Made by a program: the position numbers and the translations under genes. Below, piece after piece: positions 1-10,177 of a stretch of DNA of 64,000 nt. Under the pieces are notes generated by a model. It was not told where the DNA came from and made no database searches. It saw only the letters and a list, made by a program, of their open reading frames with translations. The DNA comes from Ostrinia nubilalis. Taxonomy: Eukaryota; Arthropoda; Insecta; Lepidoptera; Crambidae. Where the stretch lies: NCBI RefSeq assembly GCF_963855985.1, contig NC_087092.1:18290001-18354000 (forward strand). Direction: 5' to 3'. Within the stretch, counting starts at the first letter, position 1; every line of letters starts with the position of its first letter.

Positions 1-788
1 ACGCGCGGGAAATTGCCCAAAAAGCGCCCTCTGCCGGGAGCGGGCGATTATTGTTTCCCGCGCATTTGGGACGAATCAATGTAATTTCCTGCGACGCCCT
101 GATAACTCGCAGACTGATAAAGGCAGGATTTACAAGGAAACATTTTCTTTTCTTTGAGAAACACCTTGTTTAAAGCAGATAAACGTCGTTGTGATGGAGA
201 CGGTAAATGTTTGGTTTTGATCACCTAATGACAGTGTATGAGGGCAATATATTTTCTAAAGGTAGGTAAAAGCTAAGGTAAAATAATTCTAAGTAGCAAA
301 CATTGATTGACTCGAACTTTGTCACGTATTTTCAGCAACTTCCAAATGTTTGTCACGAACTTAAAAAATTTACGTTTCGTAATCATAAAATTAATAGTCT
401 ATAAAAAGGGAATGATGACTTTTTGACGACGTAATATTCTGTAGAACACTTGATCTATTCAAACAGCGGCGCACTAGCACGCGACGGGATCGCTCAGTGA
501 TATTATAATGCAGCGACGGGGCGCGGCGAGACTAATAAGTTTTGAATAACAAATTGGTGTTATCTTGAGGGGATTAGATTGAGCTGAGCATAGCTAATGC
601 CATTATATTTTATTCTCGTTCACACTTTTCACGACTCATGTATTTTTTATGAGATTTATAAAGTGAAAAATTTACTTATTTGCCTTGATGTAGACGCCTT
701 GTTAATGTATTTCTAAGCAGACAAATTTCAAGTTATAAAAGCAAATTAAGAGGCATTTAGAATTAACAGGCGAGATTGGTAGATTTTA
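1..788. other. AT-rich non-coding DNA with two GC-rich islands
   Basis: I see no gene here. Two short stretches (about 1-140 and 460-545) are clearly richer in GC than the AT-rich surroundings and do not look like the repeats found elsewhere in the window. They could be conserved regulatory islands, but that is only a guess from composition. Confidence 0.3.
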
Positions 789-2241
789 TCCCACCAAAAA
801 CATTCCGTAAAAAACTAGCCAAGTCTCGATGGAGCTGCTTGTTTATCTCTAAAAATTAATGAAATCTAGACAAAGTCGTGCCAAGTCTATGGTTCCTTAC
901 TGCGATTTCTTTATTATTATAGTTAATGTTGTGTGACTTGGCCGTTGAAGGGTGACAAAACCAGGTGCTCCATGACACCATTGCACCAATCTGTCGCCAG
1001 AACCGCTACCCATTGACGATGGAAAATTGCCACTTGGAAAACGTTGATTCAACAATAACCAGTCAATTGTAGGCTTAATAAAGCTGCGTATTTCAATAAT
1101 ACTTATGTATGATTATCTTAATAAAGATTGTTCAACGGCCAAGTCACACAACATCCCAACTAATATTATAAATGCGAAAGTAACTCTGTCTGTCTGTCTG
1201 TCTGTTACGCTTTCCCGCTTAAACCTCGCAACCGATTTTGATGAAATTTGGCATAGAGATAGTTTGAGTCCCGGGAAAGAACATAGGATAGTTTTTATCC
1301 CGGTTTTTGAAACAGGGACGCGCGCGATAAAGTTTTTCTGTGACAGACAAAATTCCACGCGGGCGAAGCCGCGGGCGGAAAGCTATTAAATATAATAATA
1401 AAGAAATCGCATTAAGGAACCATAGACTTGGCACGACTTTGTCTAGATTTCATTACTTTTTAGAGATAAACAGGCAGCTCCATCGAGACTTGGCTAATTT
1501 TTTACAGAATGTTTTTGGTGGGATTTCACTTCTTTTTGTAGAAAGTGGCATAATTATTTAACGTCGGCGTCTTTTCTTTTAATATCATCGACATTTTTTT
1601 TACGATATTAAACACAAATAAACTCAACGACCTTTAAAATGGACAACGAATCAGAATTGTTTTAATAACATGACCTTAGCGATCCTTACAATATAATAAA
1701 CGAAATCAACGAAATGCAAATTACACAACATTCAACTTAATCGACGGGGGGCTCTGGAAAGGAAAAAAATCTGGACACCACTTGCTAGTGCTAGCGCCAT
1801 CTAGCGGTAAGCGATACAGGCGAACACCACGGTGCCGGAGTAGTATTGATTATGAATGTGGTGTTACTCCAGATCTTCGATTTCCCTAGTTTTTATAGTT
1901 TTCCCTTTATGTGGCCATTAAACCCTAACTCTGTACCAAATTTCAGCTCTCTGAGTTTATGGGAAGTACTAGTTCTATTTTGATGATCATCAGTGAGTGA
2001 GTGTCGTAAATGCGAAACTTTGCTTTCGCTTAACTTCGGAACTAAATGGACCTACAGACTTGAAATTTTGGATTTTAAGTATGTGATTATAGCTTACTAG
2101 ATGACGAAAATTTCTGCGTTCTGGTCTTATCCAGAGGTTCTCAAATAGGGGCCTGAAAATGCGGCGAAATGGTTCCAGTAAAGATGGTACGGCAGTGTTT
2201 GCTTCGCGCTCGACTTGGCGGGGGCACTGCCGTGCCCCCAG
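789..2241 (+). repeat. Composite interspersed repeat, copy A (fold-back start, hairpin end)
   Basis: The same ordered sequence recurs at 21060-22197, so this is one repeat unit. It starts with TCCCACCAAAAAC just after an A or T. Its first part is a fold-back: about 160 bases (789-950) recur inverted at about 1128-1530. Its right end is a perfect hairpin (GGGGGCAC, loop, GTGCCCCC) followed by AGAT. A TC start and a 3' hairpin without a clear target duplication suggest a rolling-circle (Helitron/Helentron-like) element, but the usual CTRR end is not seen, so the class is uncertain. This copy holds a nested Helitron-like insert (1154-1385) and about 100 extra bases near 1660-1750. No protein is encoded. 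Confidence 0.75.
1154..1385 (+). mobile_element. Nested Helitron-like non-autonomous element
   Basis: It begins TCCCAACTAATATTATAAA after an A and ends at AAAGCTA before a T. Near its 3' end is a GC-rich hairpin (GCGG, short loop, CCGC). The same element sits alone at 26768-27004 with a full CTAG|T end. The related repeat copy at 21.4 kb is uninterrupted at the matching point, so it works as an empty site. The internal (TGTC)n run near 1186 is typical of this family. The terminal G of CTAG is absent here. Confidence 0.8.
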
Positions 2242-3697
2242 ATATGTATCAAACCTAGACTCAGATTCCATAAAAAATCATTCAAAGTAGAAGTTAATGA
2301 GCAAATTTTAAATTTAGCATTGGTAAGAAGGATACGTTGGCCATTATTATAACTTGTAACTACAAAATCTTGATTTTTAGTGCTTTCCATTGATTTAAGT
2401 ATTTTAATGAGGTTTCCTTTTCCAATTTCATTTAAATAGAGATGTTTGTAAGGAAGGAAAAAATAATTAACTTAATTGTTTGGATGACCTCACTAACTTT
2501 TTTCAGACGCCGCAAACTCAGACGCCCAAAAGTTGAAAATACCAAATTAAGTTCGACCCTTTTCATTTAACAATAAGCTTTTAAATCAACTTTTTATATT
2601 GTTTTTTCCTTTCTAAATAAAATTACGTTAATCAAGCTTAATGGTTCACATTCAAAATAACAAAATCTTTTTTCCCTTTATCGTTAAATTAATAATTAAG
2701 TAATCTAATAAAACAGTATTCGCGTAAAGTAATTAGAGAACTATTTGAAAATAATTTTAATCAAACTCAATGTTAGCAAAACAGTCATCTAATTTGGACA
2801 ACATCAAACAACAATAATGAAGTCCAATAAGTCGAACTAATGGGAACTGGATGAGGCTCGTGCTGGCCGTAACTAAATTAAACTGCCACGTTTGTTGTTC
2901 CAGGTCCGCCCGTGATGAGGCTGCTGACGCTTCACATTTGTAGGTGAGTCGGCTGAACCAACTGAACCTAGTGTATAAGTTGAAATTCAATTGTTTATAT
3001 TGATTCTAGCAAAATTCATCATCTTGTAATACAGGAAAGAAATATGAAAATTTCGTTAATGTTAGAAAATCCTTAATTTGAGAAAGATAGATACTTAAAG
3101 ATTGGTGAAAATTTGCCCTGATTTTCTTGGTGCTTCTGAGTTGTGGAATAAGTGTTTGTTCACTGTCAAATTAAATTCCAACGTACTTAGGTATACATTC
3201 TCTACAGCATCGGCAGTGATGCGATAAAAATAACAGATTGTGTATGAAAGCATTCAAACTTCTCCATTCATTCAATCTATGTTTTAATGGCAAAATGGAA
3301 TGCGCAAAAATGTCGAACAAGTATTTTTTGGGTTCGGTATACTAACGTGTGATAAATAAGTGAGCAAGCTCATGAAGTTCGGTCGTTTACTATTTCATTT
3401 GGAAGGTATTGTTAAAGCAGACGCCTGCGTGAACAATGCCGATGAATGTGATCAATTAGCAAGTGCTCATTGACCGCAGCCCGCGGAACCCTGTAATTAG
3501 CTGTCAGCAGCACTCGCTAACAGTAGCTGAAAGGCCGCGGAAAATATTCACTTGCCATGCCAACAGCAAAAACTGTTGATGCAAATTGAACTTCAGATTA
3601 TTTCAAATCATAATTAATAATGGTTTCTTAGAGCTTTAATGGTTACAGTTTACACAAGTGATAAATTCTGAAACCGGATAATGGGATTCGTTACTAT
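2242..3697. other. Unannotated AT-rich intergenic DNA
   Basis: No gene or clear repeat was recognised. A moderately GC-rich patch at about 3465-3560 contains TAATTA and paired CCGCGG sites and differs from the flanks. It may be a regulatory island, but nothing beyond composition supports this. Confidence 0.3.
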
Positions 3698-4445
3698 GTC
3701 TATCCAATATAGCTTGATTAGAATGACAGCTGCCATCAAAAGTAACGACATAACTTTGTAGTAGCGATCAATGAGAGCTAAATATTGGCGGACGTGAAAT
3801 AATTCACGTCTGACCTACAAACAATATTTTCGACGACTGTGCTTCCAATAAAAATGTTAATTTCGTGTAAATGCAGCGTTAAATTACACCAATAAGTAGT
3901 AATTCGAAATCATAAAAATCAAGCTAGATTATTAACGACGTCTCTACAAGGTTATCTCGAGTTACAAAAATGTTAGTGATGGGACATATCGACAAATGTC
4001 ATATTAAAATTAAAACTAATTTTTTAACATATTTAAGTCAAGTTATACGTTTTTCTAAATGTTCACTATTAAAAACCAAAAAACATTTAATTCTTAAATA
4101 AGCAAACATCGGAAATCAATCACGGGTAATTTTTTGGGTATTCATGCTATGAATACCCAAAAATTACCGGTGATTGATTGTTGCTCTAGAAGAGATGTCC
4201 ACCGCCCTTTAGCTAGAGGAAAAAACCACTGAAAAACACTGATGATGATGACTATTTTACTGTCTTTAAATATAAATTTTAATTGACATTTTTATGAATA
4301 AAGATATGAAGAAAAATTGGTTGCATTTTATTATAATTTTTTTCGAAAACTTATCGATACATCTATGTGAACCCTACGAAACGTACCCAGCACTAGTCAC
4401 ATTCGTTTGAAAGCTGTCATTCTAATCAAGCTATATTGGATAGAC
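3698..4445. mobile_element. Fold-back (MITE-like) element with ~35-bp terminal inverted repeats
   Basis: The ends GTCTATCCAATATAGC (3698) and GCTATATTGGATAGAC (ending 4445) are inverted copies, and the match continues to about 35 bases. Both ends are bordered by TAT (3695-3697 and 4446-4448), which fits a 2-3 base target duplication. Inside is a second near-perfect hairpin at about 4116-4178 and a small palindrome GACGTGAA/TTCACGTC near 3793-3812. It has no open frame for a transposase, so it is non-autonomous. Confidence 0.7.
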
Positions 4446-4936
4446 TATAACGTAAGTGTAATATGCTTTAACCGCCGACCGCGCCTACTGGCCCTGCCTG
4501 CTGTGCGCACCGAGCGCGCGCGTCATGCGCCCACTACCCGCGCTCTGCGAATTATCGGAGACATTCTTGCTCGGCACTATGAAATCGATCTATTTGCAGA
4601 TAGTTTAGGACATCTCTTAAATCAATTTTGCATTAAATTAAATGACTTTTATACATATTGACAATTTGACATTATTTTATTGTTTCTATTTTGATTTTAT
4701 TTGACTGATTATTAATTTACTACTTTATTATGACATTATTTTCATAATTTACTTGTAATTTGAAATTTAATTGTTCTATTGACATTCGGTAATTTGATTT
4801 AAATGTATTGTTTTATTTAATTGACTTGATTATTATTATATTGACATTGAATTAACTATTATTATATTGACATGCATGATGATAACCTATGTACAATTAG
4901 TCTTATAAGCGCTTTGGAATATATTCTGTTAGCTTG
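4446..4936. other. AT-rich spacer with degenerate TATTGACAT-type repeats
   Basis: Between about 4655 and 4876 short variants of TTGACAT/TTATTGAC recur irregularly, giving a loose low-complexity tract. The GC-rich patch at 4470-4555 gives an 84-residue frame with no recognisable content. I see no gene. Confidence 0.35.
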
Positions 4937-4939
4937 TAA

Positions 4940-6201
4940 GGGGGCGTCCATAAATTACGTGAGACTTTTAGGGGGGGGGGGGGGGAGGGGGTCAACGAAA
5001 ACCTCACTAAATCTCACGTGGGGGAGAGGGGGGGGTCTCGGAAAATATCACGTAATTTTTCCCGCAAGAAATAGAGTAAAATTGCCAGAAAACTGGGTTA
5101 TTGAAGTAAAAAAATGTTTTTTTTATGATGATAATGACAATTTATTCTAAACCGTCTAATCAAATTAAACAAAAAATGCCTCCATCTGCATTTGTGAACA
5201 CTAAAGATGCAGAATAAATGTCGAAATTAAGAAAATTCGAAATTAAAAAAAAACGTCATCGGCATCGCTATTGCGTAAAAAATTGGCCAAGTACGTGTCG
5301 TGACACGCGCAGTGTAGGGTTCCGTAGTTGTCTGTCGTTACCACAATATAGTTCAGAAGCAAGCAATTACTTCATCTAAAGTCACTATTCATATTTTCTT
5401 CTAGGGAATTTTTACTGGTTAAGAAAATTTATAAACATGAGTCAAATGACTATTACTTTTAAACTAAGTAATGTATCTTAACCGTTATAGTTTTCCTTGA
5501 AAAAATTCATCCCCACTTTACATGCAGGGGAGCTACCCTAGAATTATTTTTTTTTCAAAATTTTATTTTACCGTTTTGTCGGCGTGATTAATATACACCT
5601 TCACAAAATTACAGCTCCCCAGTGCGAATAGTTTCCAAGCGAAACCTCGCACAGACAGACATATCGAAACTATAAGGGTTCCTTGTCAAGACTATGGAAC
5701 CCTAAAAAATGACATTACATACGTATGAAAATATTATGTATTCGTAGTTAAAGTAACCAATAGTCAAATTTGACAGATTTCAAATGACAAGTGGTTAAAT
5801 AACAGAAAAAAATGTTTTTATAACAATGTTTAACTTGACTTTTAGTACATTTTTTAACTATTAGTTTACATTTTATTAATATTTAACCACTAGTAGCAAA
5901 ATTTAACAATTAGTTATTTTAACTATGAATCAAAAAACTGGTCCTAGGTTACTAAACGACGGGAAGCTACGGAACCCTGCACTGCGCGTGGCACGACGAC
6001 ACTGGGTTACTGATTTTTTCATATACCTAAATCTAATAGAATCGAAGCATAGACATTGCAAAATAGGCATTTTATTAAATATCACGTGAGATTGGGGGGG
6101 GTGGGGGAGGGGGTCAGGCAAAATCTCACCAAATCTCACCAAGGGGGGCGGGGGGGTTGAAAAATGGCCAAAATTGTCTCACGTAATTTATGGACGCCCC
6201 C
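4940..6201. mobile_element. 1.26-kb inverted-repeat element with TAA duplications and subterminal G-runs
   Basis: Both ends carry GGGGGCGTCCATAAATTACG in inverted orientation and are bordered by TAA (4937-4939 and 6202-6204). That fits the three-base target duplication of PIF/Harbinger-type DNA transposons. Just inside each end lies a G-rich block (a 15-G run at 4971-4985; G-runs at 6094-6155). The blocks are in the same orientation rather than inverted. A second inverted pair around AGGGTTCCGTAG / CTACGGAACCCT (about 5312 and 5965) lies inside. No transposase frame is visible, so it is a non-autonomous or composite element. Confidence 0.7.
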
Positions 6202-6204
6202 TAA

Positions 6205-7163
6205 GATGATTGAATAATAAATAAATAAATAAATTAAAAGTTAAACCTTAACCTTAAAGTTTTAACAACTTACTTTTGAAAACAGAAACACAAGTTTTGT
6301 ATCGTTGTAAGTTCTTAGCCAAGATATTAAACGTGTGCTTTTATCTAATAATACTTACCTCCAAAATCATAAGTTTGAAAATTAGTTTAAATCTTAAATA
6401 AAAATGTATCTTAAATAACTAATAGACCATAATTTTTCCTTAAGGTACGGAACCCTATAAAGCACAACAGTCCTATTGTTTGACGCGATACTTTTGTTCG
6501 AAACAAAAAGTGGTTTTCGCGGAAAATTAACCATTTATCGTTTCCTATGAAAAGTAAATTAAACAAAGAAATTAAGTTTCGTCGAATTCTCGTCAATTAA
6601 AAAACTAAGTTATGAAGTTATCTTTCGAAGTAACAGGAACTTAAAGCTTTTCCAGAATATTGAAGTGAAAAGTAAATACCTATTGAATTAACATTAAAAA
6701 GTTACCCCTTTAGTTATTTTGCGAGTAGGTCTAAATGGTCTGATTATATTGTGTATATTAAAAAAAAATCGAATTGCCTAAGGTGGGTACTAACCCTAGA
6801 CCCTTCGTTTGCCGGGTGACTGTTCTCCCATCTTAAATTATGTTATCTACGTACTCAAGTCGCAATACCTAGTATATGCCCCGTGTTTATTCCGTAAATC
6901 GCTCAAAAAATGTTGTTTACGTAGGCCGTAACGTGTTTAGAACAGCAGCGAGATTAACACACCGTTTATAAATACGGGCGCAACAACGGCTGCGCGCGCG
7001 CATCAATCTCGGGCCGGCCGCAAATATTGACGACGGTGAATTATGCTGCTGGCCGTAACTTATAACAGAACATTAAACTTCGATCTAGTGCGTAAACTCC
7101 TTAATAAATCATAATTCATAAAGAACTAAACAAAATGAGGATTACATCAACATATCTTATCGT
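6205..7163. other. AT-rich intergenic DNA with one GC-rich patch
   Basis: Mostly AT-rich and unrecognised. A patch at 6945-7060 is GC-rich and holds TATAAATA (about 6967-6974) followed by an alternating GC tract. This could be a promoter or a conserved regulatory block, but no exon can be tied to it. Confidence 0.25.
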
Positions 7164-7297
7164 CGCTTGCCTCTCTGACGTAACTGACATTTTGCAAAAT
7201 TTTCAGGCGATTCGTCTTGCGAAATTGATTAAGATGGTGTAGGTAGATAACTCAGTTTCGAAAAAAATGTCAGATACGTCAGTTAGAGAGGCAAGCG
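7164..7297. mobile_element. 134-bp MITE flanked by TCGT
   Basis: The ends CGCTTGCCTCTCTGACG and its diverged inverted partner (ending AGAGAGGCAAGCG) enclose a short AT-rich core. TCGT sits directly on both sides (7160-7163 and 7298-7301), a plausible four-base target duplication. It encodes nothing. Confidence 0.65.
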
Positions 7298-7686
7298 TCG
7301 TTATAAATGTCATACTATCATTTTTTCTGACAGGTCTTGAGATAAAAATATTTTCTAAAAAAAACAGTCACAAATTGTGATATACACAAATAAAATAAGC
7401 GAGAAACCTAAAATACTACATGATTTACTGCAGTATTTTTCTAATACATTTCTCTAGTAGTAGTAGTCAAGTATACATGGATTTAAAGGTTAAATTTTTG
7501 TTTTAAAACAAAGAGTTCTAAGTAACAAAGTTTTTCGTAATCCGGCTGACCGCGATTAATTATACGAAAAGCGCAAAAAACAACGATAGCTACTGAGTAC
7601 AAGTCAGCGTTTTTTTACGCATGTAAATGAGGCCTCCGTAACTTAGTACCTGTAGAAGCAATTATTAATTTTATTCAGGCCGTAAA

Positions 7687-8056
7687 TCCTACTAATATCC
7701 TAATATTATAAAGGCGAAAGTATGGATGTCTGGATGTCATGATGTTTGGATGTTTGTTACTCTTTCACGCAAAAACTACTAAACGGATTTTGTTGAAACT
7801 TTACAGTATTATTTTTTATAACCCAGATTAACATATAGGCTATAATTTATGACGATATGTGACAAATAAATTTCAATAAATAAATAAGACGTCTAAAAAG
7901 CGCCATTTATCGTCATTGGTTAAAATCTACAGCGCTGGACAAACTATTGTTTTTTGACATTCGTAAATATTTATGCCGTGAAACGCCATCTATTAACATG
8001 ATATCTAACGGGGGTAAAACGAGGTCCACGCGTACGAAGTCGCGGGCGGCCGGTAG
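7687..8056 (+). mobile_element. Helitron-like non-autonomous element
   Basis: It begins TCCTACTAATATCC directly after an A and ends with the family's GC-rich tail (CGCGTACGAAGTCGCGGGCGG) and GTAG before a T, close to the canonical CTAG|T. The internal text around AAACTACTAAACGG is shared with the copies at 26.2 and 29.1 kb. The 62-residue frame across its 3' part is not a gene. Confidence 0.65.
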
Positions 8057-8242
8057 TTATCAATATTCACGTACAAAAAGCACGAGTCAACAATCAAACG
8101 CCGGGAGCGGCGCGCGCGCATTTACGCGAGCTTAACATCTATTTTCTCCGCACACTAATGATTTTGAGGTGAACGTAATATTGTGAGGAATGCAACAATT
8201 ACAATAGGGTTTGCAAGTCAACAATTGTTCATACAAGTAATG

Positions 8243-8778
8243 TAATGACGCATGTAAGTTAATATTCTAAAAATTGCCTTCCTTCCTTCGATAAATCATC
8301 AACCTCAAACCGCTGTATTTGTTAATAAAACGTTTCTTGAAATGACGGTGTCGCACTTCTGTATACGCCATTCATTTAATGACGCATGTAAGTTAATATT
8401 CTAAAAATTGCCTTCCTTCCTTCGATAAATCATCAACCTCAAACCGCTGTATTTGTTAATAAAACGTTTCTTGAAATGACTGTGTCGCACTTCTGTATAC
8501 GCCATTCGTTTAATGACGCATGGAAGTTAATATTCTAAAAATTGCCTTCCTTCCTTCGATAAATCATCAACCTCAAACCGCTGTATTTGTTAATAAAACG
8601 TTTCTTGAAATGACTGTGTCACACTTCTGTATACGCCATTCGTTTAATGACGCATGTAAGTTAATATTCTAAAAATTGCCTTCCTTCCTTCGATAAATCA
8701 TCAACCTCAAACCGCTGTATTTGTTAATAAAACGTTTCTTGAAATGACTGTGTCGCACTTCTGTATACGCCATTCGTT
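8243..8778. repeat. Tandem array: four copies of a 134-bp unit
   Basis: The unit beginning TAATGACGCATG starts at 8243, 8377, 8511 and 8645, exactly 134 bases apart, and the copies differ at only a few positions. The fourth copy ends at 8778, where the sequence changes to unrelated GC-richer DNA. There are no spacers, so it is not a CRISPR array. It lies about 1.4 kb upstream of the receptor's visible exon. Each unit carries a donor-like TGTAAGT, except where one copy has TGGAAGT. Confidence 0.95.
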
Positions 8779-10109
8779 TATCAGCCAGCACTGCCAGCAG
8801 ACACTGAAGCAGTACCCCAGCCGCCTGCGACTGCGTCCATCAGTGTCCGCGTTTGAGGACTGACAGCGATTGACAAGGGCCGCACAGTGCCCGTCTGTCG
8901 ACACCATGCTCGCACCCGTTCTAATTCTGTACGAATCGGTTAAAGATAGTCTTTGGACTAGACATGATTTTCGAAATACAGCCACTGTTAGCAAGCGGAA
9001 TGATGCGATTACATTTAGTAGAATGAGCATCGTGCACTGACCTAAAGTTTAAAAATAATTTTCTTTGATAATTTTAGATATTTGTAAATCATATTAAAAT
9101 AATTATTTATAATTAAATATTAACAACGCTTCCCAATTTGTAGCAAAAATAATATTCTTAAGTAATTTCAAACTGTTTTGTGAAAAAATCAAGGAATTTT
9201 CTATTGTTCTTCGGGCTTAATACGGCTTATCGTGAAAGTACCTACTTAGGTATTTAGCATTAATCGTCACCGCTCGATAAAACAAATCCGATTACTCGAC
9301 TACCAACATTAATATAATCCCTTTTACTATTGTTCCAGGGCCCCGAATAACTTCCTCGAACCGAAGAAATAATCCGCTCACCAACACAAAATGTAAGTCG
9401 CCACCTGGCACAACACAGAAAGCTATAGCAAGCCCACTCCAAGTGGGTAATATTGGATCTCATATAATTTGGTTGACACCAAAAATCCGAAGACACAACT
9501 TTTTATTTTTCTAATAATCATTTAATTTTGCCCTGAAAACCAACTTACTTTAACCGTAACTTTAGCAATAACCGGTGTTTTTTGTATGGAGTTTAACAAA
9601 TTTTTGACATTTGTTAAAATAAGATGGTGCAAGTCAGCCTAAGTCTTTGTTCCCGAATCAAGTCTGAACAGTTGTAATTAAATTGTATTTGTGTCTTTTC
9701 ATTAATTTCCCTAATTTGATTTGATCTCGAGTGAGAAAACACTTTAGTAAGTACTCACTTCAAGAATCTGTCAAACAGTCGCTTGCACGTGGCGTAAAGT
9801 TTGTTGCCAGTGCACTGCCCGAGCCTACTACGCGCTACGCCCACCGCGCGCCTCCACTGTAAACGCTACTGGTTATTACGGATTAAGCCCTCAAAGGGCA
9901 CCACTTGACATTTGTGAATTCAGATATCAGTTCAGTTATTTTGATAATGTCAGGCGTAATAACCTCGAATAACCTAATTAATTTCGAGTAAAATGGTTCG
10001 ATCAATAGTAACATAATGCTATTACCTACTTTATAAATCGGATGGCGTGCGGTTTCATGAATGAACTATTGTTTTTATTTATTAGGTATTTAATGTAATA
10101 CGCATATTT
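8779..10109. other. Upstream region / probable intron of the receptor gene
   Basis: No coding exon is recognised. Blocks at about 8779-9030 and 9780-9880 are GC-richer than their surroundings and could be 5'-UTR exons or regulatory DNA. A truncated MITE occupies about 9551-9639. The stretch just before 10121 is T-rich, as expected before a 3' splice site. The true first exon of the receptor cannot be fixed from sequence alone. Confidence 0.4.
9551..9639. mobile_element. Truncated copy of the TGGTGCAA-ended MITE
   Basis: It matches one half of the 47715-47880 element: a run around ACCGGTGTTTTTTGTATGG, then GGTGCAAGTCAGCC followed by TAA. The left terminal repeat is missing. Related fragments lie at about 33110-33180 and 41353-41456. 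Confidence 0.6.
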
Positions 10110-10121
10110 ATTTTGTTTCAG
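10110..10121 (+). promoter_or_regulatory. 3' splice site before the receptor coding exon
   Basis: A T-rich tract runs into TTTTGTTTCAG at 10111-10121, a strong acceptor. The next bases are GTGAGC, which resembles a 5' splice site, so the junction also matches the pattern of a recursive splice site. The exon would begin at 10122. Confidence 0.7.
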
Positions 10122-10177
10122 GTGAGCTTCTTCCTAAAAGTATCTTCATTCTTCAAGAGAACCAGTTTGCCATCAAT
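10122..10177 (+). other. 5' untranslated part of the receptor exon
   Basis: Fifty-six bases lie between the acceptor and the ATG. The reading frame of the receptor has no stop in this interval, so coding sequence spliced in from an upstream exon cannot be excluded. I still favour the ATG at 10178 because its context (AATATGG) is good and the protein that follows has a normal N-terminus for the family. Confidence 0.55.

Noticed and set aside
1105..1561. Short frames over the nested Helitron and fold-back
   Set aside because: The same peptide recurs at 26719-26976 because the repeat is copied; there is no protein signature.
4940..6201. Search for a transposase inside the TAA-flanked element
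   Set aside because: No frame longer than about 90 codons and no DDE-like motif; treated as non-autonomous.
8243..8778. Regular array considered as a CRISPR
   Set aside because: Units are 134 bp, contiguous and without unique spacers, and the genome is eukaryotic; it is a tandem repeat.
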